Below are positions 37,662 to 47,356 of a stretch of DNA of 64,000 bases, piece after piece. Every line of letters starts with the position of its first letter. Position 1 is the first letter of the stretch. The notes beneath the pieces were generated by a model. It was not told the DNA's origin. It saw only the letters and a program-made list of their open reading frames with translations, and made no database searches. A program made the translations under genes and the position numbers. The stretch lies in contig NZ_CM001436.1 of assembly GCF_000243255.1 (NCBI RefSeq), positions 2,010,957 through 2,074,956 on the forward strand, given 5' to 3'. This DNA is from Methanoplanus limicola DSM 2279. GTDB lineage: Archaea; Halobacteriota; Methanomicrobia; Methanomicrobiales; Methanomicrobiaceae.

Positions 37662-38305
37662 CGCCTCTCACCGCCAAGAGCAGACTTTGCCCATTTCCGC
37701 CTGAAAAGCTCCTCTCTTTCAAGCTCTTCAAGGTAGCTCTCAATATATCCCGCCGTTGCATTAAGTGACGGGATCATTACGTTCTCAAGTGCATTCACCC
37801 TACGCCGTGTCTTCCTGATCTCACCGTTCAATGACCGGATGACACCTTCAGCCTCTGCCACCCGGAGATATGCCAGGGTAAGCTCCTCAAACTCAGCCCT
37901 TGCGGAATCGAGATATGAGGTTGTCCCGGAGAGGGTGTATCCCGGGAGAGGTGAATCCCTTAATCTGTCAGGGACCTCAATTTCAGGCACTCTCCGCCCC
38001 ATGATATTGCGGGTATGCATATCTACATCCTTCATCTCATCCGATGTTGAGGCAAGGGCTGAGAGGTTTCGCCAGCCCATGCTCATCCCTGCACGGGTTA
38101 AAGCAGGATACGCAGTCTTTACATGCTTCATGCACTCCTCTGCAAGGGCATTATACTCAGCTTTCATCCCCGTCATCTCACGGATCATAGCATCAAGCTT
38201 ATCCTGCAAAAGTTCAAGACCCCTCTCTGAAAGGACAATTCTCTTCCTGATCTTCTGAAGCTCAATCCTTGTCGGCCTGACGCTACGCATAATCTTTGCT
38301 TTCAT
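37652..38305 (-). CDS. atpD: A-type ATP synthase subunit D (central stalk)
   Basis: Subunit D is the coiled-coil rotor shaft that turns inside the A3B3 head. The 217-residue product begins with the typical VRPTRIELQKIRKRIVLSERG, has the central loop with Pro/Gly-rich LPGYTLSGTTSYLDSA, and ends in a second long helix (RRRVNALENVMIPSL). It starts four bases after atpB. The last ten bases overlap the small membrane-peptide gene. Confidence 0.96.
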   Translation of the reverse strand: MKAKIMRSVRPTRIELQKIRKRIVLSERGLELLQDKLDAMIREMTGMKAEYNALAEECMKHVKTAYPALTRAGMSMGWRNLSALASTSDEMKDVDMHTRNIMGRRVPEIEVPDRLRDSPLPGYTLSGTTSYLDSARAEFEELTLAYLRVAEAEGVIRSLNGEIRKTRRRVNALENVMIPSLNATAGYIESYLEELEREELFRRKWAKSALGGERRWR

Positions 38306-38309
38306 TTCG

Positions 38310-39701
38310 TCATGCCCCGCCTGAAATATAATATCTCTCTATATCCTCCTCACCTATACGCTTCAGCTCCTCCTTCGGGAATATCGAGAGCAGTTTCCAG
38401 GCGAGAGAAAGAGTCTCCTCTATGCTCCTGCCCTCATTGTGCCTCTGCCTGACAAACTCATCCTCAAAACGGTCAGCAAATGTGAGATAAAGCCTGTCAG
38501 CAGGAGAGAGGCTCTCATCCCCGATAACGGCAACAAGGTTCTGAATCCTCCGGCCACGGGCATAGGAGGCATAAAGCTGATTGTTCACCGATGAATGATC
38601 ACCGCGGGTCTTTCCCTCCCCTATACCTCCCTTCATCAGGCGTGAGAGGCAGGGCAGGACATCCACCGGCGGGTAAATTCCTTTTCTGTGCAGTTCACGG
38701 GAGAGCACAATCTGGCCCTCAGTGATATAACCGGTCAGATCAGGCACAGGATGGGTTATATCGTCATCAGGCATTGTTAAAATCGGAAGCTGGGTAATTG
38801 ATCCTTTTTTTCCTTTGATCCTTCCGGCACGCTCGTATATCGAGGCGAGATCAGTGTACATATATCCCGGATAGCCACGGCGGGCAGGGATCTCCTCCCT
38901 TGCCGCCGAGACTTCACGGAGTGCCTCGCAATAGCTTGTTATATCCTGAAGAATCACCAGCACATGCATATCCTCATGGAATGCAAGGTACTCGGCTGCC
39001 GTTAATGCAAGCCTTGGCGTTATTATTCTCTCAATTGCCGGGTCATCGGCATGATTGACGAAAAGAACTGTATGCTCAAGTGCACCTGTCTCCCGAAACT
39101 CCTTCTCAAAGTAGTGAGCCTCCTCATAGGTAATCCCCATAGCACCAAAGACCAGTGCGAAATCCTCCTCTTCACCAAGTACACGTGCCTGTCTTGCAAT
39201 CTGTGCTGCAAGGTGCGAATGCGGCATTCCGGAACCTGAAAAGACAGGTAATTTCTGGCCCCGGACCAGAGTATTCATACCGTCAATTACCGAAATTCCG
39301 GTCTCGATGAAATCCTGCGGGTACTCGCGGGCAAAGGGATTTATCGAATAACCGGATACATCCATCACAACATCGGGAATAACCTCGCCGCCGCCGTCTG
39401 CCGGCTCACCCCCGCCACTAAGTATCCTGCCCAGCATATCACGCGAAACACCAATCTTCATCGGAGAGCCTGTAAACCGCACAGAAGTTATGTCAGTATC
39501 GAGATCACTTGTCCCGCCAAAGACCTGAACAATTGCAAGGCCCCTTCTCGTCTCAAGCACTTCCCCCCTCCGGACTGTGCCGTCCGGAAATCTGACATCG
39601 ACAAGTTCACCATAGCTTGCGTCATCCACACCTTCCACCGCAATGAGCGGCCCTTCAACCCTCACAACCGATACAAACTCCCGGATATTTCCCGGCATCA
39701 T
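38310..39701 (-). CDS. atpB: A-type ATP synthase subunit B (non-catalytic)
   Basis: Subunit B is the non-catalytic partner of A in the hexameric head. The 463-residue protein has the expected core: [19 protein letters not shown] with a degenerate P-loop [28 protein letters not shown], and [17 protein letters not shown]. Its ATG overlaps the atpA stop (ATGATG), which indicates translational coupling. The length is normal. Confidence 0.96.
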   Translation of the reverse strand: MMPGNIREFVSVVRVEGPLIAVEGVDDASYGELVDVRFPDGTVRRGEVLETRRGLAIVQVFGGTSDLDTDITSVRFTGSPMKIGVSRDMLGRILSGGGEPADGGGEVIPDVVMDVSGYSINPFAREYPQDFIETGISVIDGMNTLVRGQKLPVFSGSGMPHSHLAAQIARQARVLGEEEDFALVFGAMGITYEEAHYFEKEFRETGALEHTVLFVNHADDPAIERIITPRLALTAAEYLAFHEDMHVLVILQDITSYCEALREVSAAREEIPARRGYPGYMYTDLASIYERAGRIKGKKGSITQLPILTMPDDDITHPVPDLTGYITEGQIVLSRELHRKGIYPPVDVLPCLSRLMKGGIGEGKTRGDHSSVNNQLYASYARGRRIQNLVAVIGDESLSPADRLYLTFADRFEDEFVRQRHNEGRSIEETLSLAWKLLSIFPKEELKRIGEEDIERYYISGGA

Positions 39702-41467
39702 GCATCCCTCCCTTTAAGCTCCTCAATCTCAGACTTCAGATCATGCATAATTTTGTTGCAGATGGATGAAATCTCACTCTCAGGCCTGCTGCCAAGACGG
39801 CTGAAACTCTGTATAACCGGCAGTGCAGCGATATCAGATGAGAGAACGCCTGACCCTACCGCATCTTTTGCCAGGCGGTAAAAGCCTGAAATCACCTTCA
39901 GCATTGCATTCTGCTTAAAAGGTGCACAGTAGCGATCTTCTCTGTCAGTTGCATACTGAATAAGGAATGACTCCTTAATTATCCCGGCAGTCAGCAATAC
40001 AAGGCGGTCCTCCTCAGGAAGGACATCAGGCCCGACAAGCTGTACAATCTCTTCAAGCTCACTCTCTTTCTGAAGCAGAGCCATTATCTCCTGCCTCATA
40101 TCCTTCCAGCCGCCTTCAAACCGCTCCTCCCACCAGGGAGAGATCAGGTCAGTGTACAGAGAATAGGAGAGCAGCCAGTTCACTGCCGGAAAATGGCGCT
40201 CGTGTGCAAGCTCGGCATCCAGTGCCCAAAACACCCTTACAATGCGCAGAGTGTTCTGCGTTACAGGCTCTGAGAAATCCCCGCCGGGAGGCGATACAGC
40301 TCCTATAACTGATATCGAACCGATATTCCCGCTATTGCCGCAGACCTTCACCCTGCCGGCACGCTCATAAAAATCAGCAAGGCGTGATGCAAGATATGCC
40401 GGATAGCCCTGTTCTCCCGGCATCTCCTCAAGCCTTCCGGAAATTTCCCTCATAGCCTCTGCCCAGCGTGAAGTCGAATCTGCCATAAGTGCAACATTAT
40501 ATCCCATATCACGGTAATATTCCGCAATCGTTATTCCGGTGTACACACTCGCCTCCCTTGCAGCGACAGGCATGTTGCTTGTGTTTGCAATCAGAACCGT
40601 CCTTTTCATAAGCGGTTCATGAGTCTTAGGGTCTTCCAGCCGTGGAAATTCCCTCAGGACATCAGCCATCTCATTGCCGCGTTCACCACAGCCGACATAG
40701 ACAATAATATCGGCATCTGACCATTTTGCAAGCTGATGCTGCACTATGGTTTTTCCGGCTCCAAAAGGACCCGGAACTGCCGATGTGCCGCCTTTTGCAA
40801 TCGGAAAAAGAGTATCAATTACCCGCTGGCCTGTAATTAAAGGCTCTATAGGGTCAAGTTTTCCACCAGTCGGCCTTGGCTTTCTGACCGGCCAGTGCCT
40901 CACCATAAGAATCTCAGTCTCGCCTTTATCTGTCTTAACAGTGGCTACAGGCTCTTCTATTGTATAACGGCCCGGTGGTGCTGCCCGGATAAGCTCACCT
41001 TTTATTCCGGGAGGGACTAAAATTCTGTGTGTGATATTTCCCTCAGGCACAGTGCCAAGAATATCGCCCTCAGATACCTGGCTGCCTGCCGTAATTTCCG
41101 GAGAATAATCCCAGAGGCGTTCACGGTCAAGAGCAGGAATGTTTGTTCCCTTAATTATGAAATCTCCCACCGAATTCCACATACTCTCAAGCGGTCTCTG
41201 GATGCCGTCATATATCATACCGAGAAGTCCGGGTCCAAGTTCTGCCGGAAGAGGCATGCCTGCGCCTTCTACAGCCTGGCCGGGGAAAAGTCCGGTCGTG
41301 TCCTCATAGACCTGAATGGTGGCGACATCCCTCTCAAGCCTGATAACCTCCCCGATTAACCTGTCCTTTCCTACACGGACAAGTTCATACATCTGTACAC
41401 CCCGCATACCCTCGGCCTCGATAACCGGGCCTGCAATCCTTATTATTGTCCCTTTAGTATTCATCAT
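39698..41467 (-). CDS. atpA: A-type ATP synthase subunit A (catalytic)
   Basis: Subunit A makes or splits ATP in the head. The 589-residue product has the P-loop GPFGAGKT, the archaeal non-homologous insertion region before it (about 115-190), the Walker B-like [19 protein letters not shown], and [25 protein letters not shown] precedes the start, with ATG at 41467 and a second ATG three bases on. The gap to atpF is three bases. There is no intein or frameshift. Confidence 0.97.
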   Translation of the reverse strand: MMNTKGTIIRIAGPVIEAEGMRGVQMYELVRVGKDRLIGEVIRLERDVATIQVYEDTTGLFPGQAVEGAGMPLPAELGPGLLGMIYDGIQRPLESMWNSVGDFIIKGTNIPALDRERLWDYSPEITAGSQVSEGDILGTVPEGNITHRILVPPGIKGELIRAAPPGRYTIEEPVATVKTDKGETEILMVRHWPVRKPRPTGGKLDPIEPLITGQRVIDTLFPIAKGGTSAVPGPFGAGKTIVQHQLAKWSDADIIVYVGCGERGNEMADVLREFPRLEDPKTHEPLMKRTVLIANTSNMPVAAREASVYTGITIAEYYRDMGYNVALMADSTSRWAEAMREISGRLEEMPGEQGYPAYLASRLADFYERAGRVKVCGNSGNIGSISVIGAVSPPGGDFSEPVTQNTLRIVRVFWALDAELAHERHFPAVNWLLSYSLYTDLISPWWEERFEGGWKDMRQEIMALLQKESELEEIVQLVGPDVLPEEDRLVLLTAGIIKESFLIQYATDREDRYCAPFKQNAMLKVISGFYRLAKDAVGSGVLSSDIAALPVIQSFSRLGSRPESEISSICNKIMHDLKSEIEELKGRDA

Positions 41468-41470
41468 CAG

Positions 41471-41731
41471 TCACCATTTTTTATCTGCATATGAGGGAAT
41501 GGCTATAATAAGCGGATATGAATCCCTGACCTGCATAAGACTCTCAATCTCCTTTTGCATATCTTCTGCATAATTATTCTCAATAAGAATTACTCCGATA
41601 TCATTCCGGTGTGCAAACTCTTTCAGGGCTGATTTAGCCTCCCAAATCTCTGTGCAGACCTTCGTACAGGATACACCTGCAAGTGCAAATCCGGCTGCAA
41701 CCTCACGCCCCCCGATAACAGCAGTCTTCAT
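41471..41731 (-). CDS. atpF: A-type ATP synthase subunit F
   Basis: The 86-residue F subunit belongs to the central stalk and modulates ATPase activity. It has the small Rossmann-like pattern TAVIGGREVAAGFALAG and IGVILIENNYAEDMQ, close in size to other archaeal F subunits, though slightly short (usually about 100). It overlaps atpC by four bases (ATGA). Confidence 0.92.
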   Translation of the reverse strand: MKTAVIGGREVAAGFALAGVSCTKVCTEIWEAKSALKEFAHRNDIGVILIENNYAEDMQKEIESLMQVRDSYPLIIAIPSYADKKW

Positions 41732-42885
41732 GAAGCTCTCTCCCAGACCATCATATTCATAATCTCCTCAGCCGGCATTTTTGCACAGACTCCGTTGTAT
41801 GCAATTATAAGATTATTCTGCTCAATTCCACGTGCAAAGGCATACCTTATGAGCGGCCCGCTTCCAAGATGGTACTTTGTTGCAATACCGTCCCCGGTAT
41901 CAAGGAGCAGGCGGTCCATCTCAATCTCAGGGTCACCCCTGACAGATGCCTTCTCAATGGCAGTGTGATACAGAGTGCCCCGGCACGCCTCAGCCACAGC
42001 TTCATGTGTGGTGCATGATGCCAGATCCTTAAGCCTCTCGCCGTGAAATTCAATTCCTTCCTCAATAAGCTGCCTAATCTTTTCATCCCTCTCAAGTCCG
42101 AGAGTGACCGCCCGGTAGATATTCTTCAGGTTTTTAATATCAATGGTATGCCCGACAAAAAGTCCGATTGGCTCAGCAAGACTGACATCGACTTCTCCTG
42201 CCGCATTAAGAAGGGTATGATACAGATGACGGTCAATCATCTCCTCCAGTTGTGCCGGTGAGAGGTCACTTATGTCTTTGTCCGGAGGGATAAATCCGAG
42301 ATCTTTTAATATACCCTTTATCTCCCCACTGCTCTCTGCATGGGCCAGTTTTCGTATCAGCACCGGATTCAGACGGCCTACCGGGAGGGCCTGAAGTTCA
42401 GCTCCGGTTTTTGATGCCCGGAGAATATACTTGGCCTCTTCGGCCTCAGAAAATTTCATGTAGGCTAAGAAAAAAGGTTTTACAGAGCCGGGAACAGTTT
42501 CTAAAAGCTTTTCAAGCGAAGAATAATATTCCTCCCGGAGTAAACGCTCACTTTCGTCCACAGTATAACTTTTGTGCAGGGGGATATCATAGTTATACTG
42601 CCTCAGATGCTCCATCACCTCATCGGGGGAATATGACCCGGCAAGTATCCGGAGGTTCTCTTTTTCAACAAAGGGATTTCCAATAGACCTTACTCTTGCC
42701 ACAGGATGTGCAAAACCTGCAATATTGAGAATAAGCCTGATATAACCTGATGAAATGGCCGCACCTATGATAATTGCAATAAGTATTGCAAAAACCAGGA
42801 GGATTAATGCATAATCCCCACCCTCTCCGGAAAAAGAACCGGATATGAGATCAGATACTGCCTGTCCGGGGTCAAAGCCTGTCAT
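41728..42885 (-). CDS. atpC: A-type ATP synthase subunit C
   Basis: Subunit C (V-type d/AC39 family) sits between the central stalk and the proteolipid ring. The 385-residue protein begins with a hydrophobic stretch (ILLVFAILIAIIIGAAI) followed by the typical helical domain with RVRSIGNPFVEKENL and SYTVDESERLLREEYYSSLE. It ends in MMVWERAS. It overlaps atpE by 14 bases and atpF by four. The N-terminal hydrophobic extension is somewhat longer than in many homologues. Confidence 0.93.
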   Translation of the reverse strand: MTGFDPGQAVSDLISGSFSGEGGDYALILLVFAILIAIIIGAAISSGYIRLILNIAGFAHPVARVRSIGNPFVEKENLRILAGSYSPDEVMEHLRQYNYDIPLHKSYTVDESERLLREEYYSSLEKLLETVPGSVKPFFLAYMKFSEAEEAKYILRASKTGAELQALPVGRLNPVLIRKLAHAESSGEIKGILKDLGFIPPDKDISDLSPAQLEEMIDRHLYHTLLNAAGEVDVSLAEPIGLFVGHTIDIKNLKNIYRAVTLGLERDEKIRQLIEEGIEFHGERLKDLASCTTHEAVAEACRGTLYHTAIEKASVRGDPEIEMDRLLLDTGDGIATKYHLGSGPLIRYAFARGIEQNNLIIAYNGVCAKMPAEEIMNMMVWERAS

Positions 42886-43456
42886 AAAGCATCATTGCAG
42901 TGTCATGTGCCAGTTTTTTCTTCATTCTCTTCATCCGTTCACTAAACGTCTGGTCAATCCTGATACTCCCTTCATCGGCATATACAACAACCCCGGCATC
43001 ACGGGTCTCCTCATCACTGAGGTCTAAACCGTTTATATCCGGAATCAGGGCTGTTATCAGTTCTCTGTCCTCCCTCCGTACAGCTGCTGCAATCCTGCTG
43101 TCACCTGCCTCCAATTTCGCCTCATTTATAAGCAGGGCAAGGACAGAAGGATAATTTCCGGATGACGAAATCTCTGAGATTCTTCGTTCTGCTTCAAAGA
43201 AGCAGTTTGCAATCCCTTTTTCCTTTGCCTTACGCACAATTTCACGTGCCTGCATATTTGCAAGTGAGATCTGCCGTCTCTTCTCATCGCGGATCTCTTT
43301 TAAACCGGCTTTCATGACGGCGTTATATCCGGCTTTCGCCTCCTTTTCTGCCTCTTCTCTTATCGCTTTCTTCCTCTCTTCAGTCTCTTTCCTGACAGCT
43401 GCAACTCTCTCCTCCGCCTCACGCCTGATCTCTTCTATAATAGCTTCAGAACTCAT
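42872..43456 (-). CDS. atpE: A-type ATP synthase subunit E (peripheral stalk)
   Basis: Subunit E pairs with H to form the peripheral stalks. The 194-residue protein has a long charged helix (EEIRREAEERVAAVRKETEE) and a globular C-terminal part with GVVVYADEGSIRIDQTF. ATG 43456 is chosen over TTG 43462 because GGTGA lies six bases before it. The atpK stop is only a few bases upstream. Confidence 0.94.
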   Translation of the reverse strand: MSSEAIIEEIRREAEERVAAVRKETEERKKAIREEAEKEAKAGYNAVMKAGLKEIRDEKRRQISLANMQAREIVRKAKEKGIANCFFEAERRISEISSSGNYPSVLALLINEAKLEAGDSRIAAAVRREDRELITALIPDINGLDLSDEETRDAGVVVYADEGSIRIDQTFSERMKRMKKKLAHDTAMMLYDRL

Positions 43457-43462
43457 CTGCAA

Positions 43463-44911
43463 TCACCCGGTGAAAAGACCGATGCCAAACATTATCAGAA
43501 TTGCAATAAGGAGACCAAATATTGCAAAGGTCTCTGCCATGACGGCAAAAATAAGGCTCCGGCCCATAGCTTCTGCATGTGCCGTTGTTGCCGCAATTCC
43601 GGAGGCAGCCGTCATTCCCTGACCGATAGCCGAAAGGCCGGCAAGTCCGACAGCAATTCCGGAGCCAAGTGAGGCAAAACCGACTGCTGCTGTAATGGTT
43701 ATATCTCCGGTGATAATTCCTGTAAAGGCCATAAGAAGTATTGCAACGAGCAGGCCATAGATTGCCTGTGTCTCAGGGATGACAGTAAACACAAGTGATT
43801 TCCCAAACATTGAATCCTTCTCGGAGGTTGCCGCTATACCTGATGATGCAGCAATACCCTGCCCGATTCCTGAAAAACCGGCGAGACCGACGGCAACTCC
43901 CGAAGCGATGGCAGCCATTCCGGCGGCAGCAGTAGTTATTACATCTCCGGTGACAATACCTGTAAAGGCCATGATCAGTATGGCAACAAGCAGACCGTAT
44001 ATGGCCTGAGTTTCCGGAATAACTGAAAAAACAAGTCCTTTACCAAACATGGAGTCCTTCTCGGCTGTTGCGGCTATCCCTGCCGCAGAAGCGATACCCT
44101 GACCGATTGCAGATACCGCAGCAAGACCGACAGCAAGACCGCAGCCAAGCGCCGCAATTCCAAGCGAGATGTCGGATACCGGACTGTCTGTGACAATTCC
44201 GGTAAATGTCATCAGAAGAATTGCGACAAGCAGCCCGTAAATTGCCTGTGTCTCAGGTATAACTGAGAAGACAAGTGCCTTGCCAAATATCTCCTGCTTC
44301 TCAGAGGCTGCGGCAATTCCGCCGGATGCCGCAATTCCCTGCCCAATTGCAGAAAGGCCGGCAAGACCTACTGCAAGGCCGCAGCCGACAGCAGCAAGCC
44401 CGGTGGCAGTGGTCGCAACCGGACTTCCGGAGAGGAGGCCTGAAAAGGCGAGTATCAGGATAGCAACGAGCAGACCATAGATGGCCTGTGTCTCAGGGAT
44501 GACAGAGAATACAAGTGATCTTCCAAGTGCCTCATCACGCTGTGCTGTTGCTGCAATACCTGACGATGCGGCAATTCCCTGCCCGATTGCCGAAAGGCCG
44601 GAGACTCCTGCTGCTATTCCTGCACCAAGTGCGGCAAGTCCTGAAGCAACTGAGATCTCCTCACCGGTTCCGCCTATAATTCCGGTTGAGAGAAGTATCA
44701 AAATCGCAACAAGAAGGCCGTATATGCCCTGCGTCTGTGGAACAGCCTGAAAGACAAGCGCCTTGCCGAACTTCTCCGGTCTGACTGCCGCAACTCCCGC
44801 CCCGGTGGCACCGGCAATCCCCACACCTATTCCTGAGCCTACAGCCGCCATTCCAACGGCAGTTCCGGCACCGATGAGTGCCAGTGCAAGTCCCGGAGTT
44901 ACAACTGTCAT
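43463..44911 (-). CDS. atpK: A-type ATP synthase proteolipid (K/c) with six tandem hairpins
   Basis: The rotor-ring subunit is normally one hairpin of about 80 residues. This 482-residue protein contains six hairpins with an exact 80-residue period. Ion-binding Glu residues lie at 140, 220, 300, 380 and 460 (context IPETQAIYG, or MAETFAIFG in the last), with Gln partners in the first helix at 111, 191, 271, 351 and 431 (AIGQG). Hairpin 1 has PQTQ (Gln 59) instead of Glu and lacks the first-helix Gln, so it should not carry an ion. The Gln plus Glu-Thr pattern is compatible with Na+ coupling. GGTGATC precedes the ATG, which overlaps the atpI stop. Confidence 0.94.
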   Translation of the reverse strand: MTVVTPGLALALIGAGTAVGMAAVGSGIGVGIAGATGAGVAAVRPEKFGKALVFQAVPQTQGIYGLLVAILILLSTGIIGGTGEEISVASGLAALGAGIAAGVSGLSAIGQGIAASSGIAATAQRDEALGRSLVFSVIPETQAIYGLLVAILILAFSGLLSGSPVATTATGLAAVGCGLAVGLAGLSAIGQGIAASGGIAAASEKQEIFGKALVFSVIPETQAIYGLLVAILLMTFTGIVTDSPVSDISLGIAALGCGLAVGLAAVSAIGQGIASAAGIAATAEKDSMFGKGLVFSVIPETQAIYGLLVAILIMAFTGIVTGDVITTAAAGMAAIASGVAVGLAGFSGIGQGIAASSGIAATSEKDSMFGKSLVFTVIPETQAIYGLLVAILLMAFTGIITGDITITAAVGFASLGSGIAVGLAGLSAIGQGMTAASGIAATTAHAEAMGRSLIFAVMAETFAIFGLLIAILIMFGIGLFTG

Positions 44912-46884
44912 TTGAGATCACCCTTCTGACCGGTATAAAATCTTTTATATGTAAACGGCTTAAAACTCTCCCCGCCGCCGACATAGAATTTCCCGAAGAA
45001 CTCAACGTACTGTAGCCTTAGAGAGTGGATAAAACCCCCAAGAACCTGGAGTATGAAATTTACCATATGTCCGGCAACGCAGAATACAGCCGCTGCTATG
45101 ACGACTATTCCGCCAATCCCGGCCATCATTCCTGTAATTATATTAATTGTCATAGCAATGCCTCCTGTTGCAAGTGCCAGCGCAAGTATGCGGGAATATG
45201 ACAGCCAGTCGCCCAGAAAACCTGTCAGGCTGAAAAATCCAAGTGGCCCTTCAAAAAGCATTATGGCTGCTACTGCTACAAAGGTGCCTGCAATTGCCGC
45301 TGTCTTTACACTCTGATCAAATTCTGCCCAGCCAAAGAACGAGAAGAGCAGAACTGCCGCACAAGGCTGAAGCAGAAACCATACGCCCTGTTCTTTAAGA
45401 ATACCACTTCTGTTTCCGGCAGATAAATTTTTCCATGCTCCAAGAATCAGTCCGGCATTGAGGTGCAGGATACCAAATATCAGTGCGATTACCAGCATAA
45501 GAATGGGGTCTGCAAGCGGGTCTATAATTCCGGAAGTATAGTTTACCCCGGCAAATTTCGGCAGCAGGTCTCCAAAAAAACCACCTTCAAAAAATCCAAA
45601 GAACATCCCTGAAAAACCACAGGCGACAAGTGTCAGGGAGAGATCACGGAGATCTCCGTCATCCCTGCCGGCACCGTTGAGAATTAAGGCACTGAGAATT
45701 ACAAGAAGAAGGCCATAGCCGACATCCCCAAGCATTATGCCAAACGTTATTACGAGGACCGGTGCTAAAAAGAGAGTCGGATCAATTTCTCCGTATTTGG
45801 GCGTTGAAAAGAGCTTTGTCAGCATCAGAAACGGACGAACGGCCGGGTGGTGAGTGCAGAGAACAGGGATCTCCTCAGATTCAGGATCGACCTTTTCAAA
45901 TATGCAAAGAGACAGTCCAAATGAGGCATTGTCACATAATGACTTCAGTTTTTCCTTCTCTTTTTCCGGGACAAAACCCCTGATGACGGTCAGGTTTTTA
46001 CCGGAATCTGCAAGCAAAAGTCCCTCACCACGACTTTTTATTACTGCAAGTTCTTCATGAAGGACCTGAAATTCCGGTAAATACTTCTCTTTAAGCTCAG
46101 CCTGCTCAGTTTTTATCTCAGCAGAACGTTCCTCAAGCAGTTTAATATTTCTGTCTATTACGGCTATTGCCTCAGCCGGTTTTCCGGACTCAAATCCCAT
46201 ACTGAATTCACGAAATGAGAATTTTTTCAGTGCACGCTCCACCTCGTCCGAGCAGTGCAGAAGTGAGGCTATTGCGATCACATGGCCGCCGCCGGTCTCC
46301 GTCTTTCTGAGGATATATCCGTCAATTTCCTTCGATTTCAGCTCGGTTATCAGCAGATCCGCCTCATCTTCCTCAAAAAATCCGGCTTTGACAGAGAGAA
46401 ATTCTGACCTCCCGAGATATCCAAGATCGAAATCAAAAGGGTTCAGAAGGGTTAACAGCTCCCGTTCATCCTTCAGCCGCCCCTTCTCCTCCCGGATCTC
46501 TTCGGATTCTGTTCTCAGAGCTATTGCCCGGAGGATTTCAGGACGCAGTTTTTCAATGTCATCCTTTGTTTCATCAGGGGTTCTTTGCCGGAGATCTGCC
46601 TTCTGCCGTTTTGGCGGGGAGAAAAATGCCATAATCTCCCCGATACTTCCCAAAGGTTCTTCCTTTAAGGCCTCTATGCTACGTTCAAGAAATGACTTTA
46701 GCTCAGTTATCTGTTTGTCAGGCCGCCTCTGCTCACCTTCAAGAAGTTCTTTCAGGTCGTCAGGAGCATCTGCAATATCCGTTATTTCAATTAATCCGGA
46801 TTCATGCAGCGCGGATATGAGCTTCTCTTCGCTTTTTTTATGGATGACCAGTGTAAGCCTGCTCATCTCTGCCGGAGTCAGCAT
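44908..46884 (-). CDS. atpI: A-type ATP synthase subunit I (membrane stator, a-type)
   Basis: Subunit I provides the ion half-channels against the proteolipid ring. The 658-residue protein has a cytoplasmic N-terminal half with coiled coils (about 1-345) and a membrane half with about eight helices. Conserved family stretches are PKYGEIDPTLFLAPVLVITF, FGIMLGDVGYGLLLVI and the late SLRLQYVEFFGKFYVGGG. A strong GGAGGG lies five bases before ATG 46884. The start overlaps atpH by 47 bases. Confidence 0.95.
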   Translation of the reverse strand: MLTPAEMSRLTLVIHKKSEEKLISALHESGLIEITDIADAPDDLKELLEGEQRRPDKQITELKSFLERSIEALKEEPLGSIGEIMAFFSPPKRQKADLRQRTPDETKDDIEKLRPEILRAIALRTESEEIREEKGRLKDERELLTLLNPFDFDLGYLGRSEFLSVKAGFFEEDEADLLITELKSKEIDGYILRKTETGGGHVIAIASLLHCSDEVERALKKFSFREFSMGFESGKPAEAIAVIDRNIKLLEERSAEIKTEQAELKEKYLPEFQVLHEELAVIKSRGEGLLLADSGKNLTVIRGFVPEKEKEKLKSLCDNASFGLSLCIFEKVDPESEEIPVLCTHHPAVRPFLMLTKLFSTPKYGEIDPTLFLAPVLVITFGIMLGDVGYGLLLVILSALILNGAGRDDGDLRDLSLTLVACGFSGMFFGFFEGGFFGDLLPKFAGVNYTSGIIDPLADPILMLVIALIFGILHLNAGLILGAWKNLSAGNRSGILKEQGVWFLLQPCAAVLLFSFFGWAEFDQSVKTAAIAGTFVAVAAIMLFEGPLGFFSLTGFLGDWLSYSRILALALATGGIAMTINIITGMMAGIGGIVVIAAAVFCVAGHMVNFILQVLGGFIHSLRLQYVEFFGKFYVGGGESFKPFTYKRFYTGQKGDLK

Positions 46885-47200
46885 TATATCCCTCCGTGAC
46901 TGTTTTTACAATATACATAACTGCACTTTCGTGCCTCTCTGCACTGTTTTTCCGGAACAGTTCTGCTTTTTTTTCTGCTTTTTTTAGGATTTCTTCCCTT
47001 TCACGGGCAGTTTCATCATGTGAGATAGCTGAAAGCTGACGGCATTCTTCCTCTGCACGCTCAGCTTCAGCTCTGATTATCTCCCTGCCTCCTGCCTCTG
47101 CATCATTAAGGGCCGCCTCAGCTTCCTTTTTTGCCTCACTGATTAAATTCAGGGCTTCCCTTTCACATTTTTTTATAAGTTCGATCTCATGAAACGGCAT
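46838..47200 (-). CDS. atpH: A-type ATP synthase subunit H (peripheral stalk)
   Basis: Subunit H forms a long coiled coil with E. The 120-residue protein is almost all charged helix (IKKCEREALNLISEAKKEAE and later REREEILKKAEKKAELF), with no membrane segment. GGAGG lies nine bases before the ATG. It is the first gene of the operon H-I-K-E-C-F-A-B-D, the gene order seen in Methanosarcina. Confidence 0.88.
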   Translation of the reverse strand: MPFHEIELIKKCEREALNLISEAKKEAEAALNDAEAGGREIIRAEAERAEEECRQLSAISHDETAREREEILKKAEKKAELFRKNSAERHESAVMYIVKTVTEGYNADSGRDEQAYTGHP

Positions 47201-47245
47201 ACGGGAATTCCTCCGGTGTGGTTATATGATAATATTACGATAGGG

Positions 47246-47251
47246 TTTAAA
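47246..47251 (-). promoter_or_regulatory. Probable TATA box of the ATP synthase operon
   Basis: TTTAAA (in TCTTTTAAACCC on the minus strand) lies about 46-51 bases before the atpH start. Transcription would begin about 25 bases downstream, leaving a short leader that contains the GGAGG ribosome-binding site. No other strong box is visible in the 156-base gap. Confidence 0.45.
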
Positions 47252-47356
47252 AGAGTATCCCAGTAAAAAAATATGGAGAAGTGATGAAGTATAAATTACA
47301 GAATATTTGGGATGATATTTAATTTCGCCAGCCTGACACTGAATCATCAGTTATGA

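Noticed and set aside
37510-37761. 83-codon minus-strand frame across the end of atpD
   Set aside because: It lies in the wrong frame over atpD; the shorter GTG frame at 37563-37661 has a proper ribosome-binding site and a membrane-helix product.
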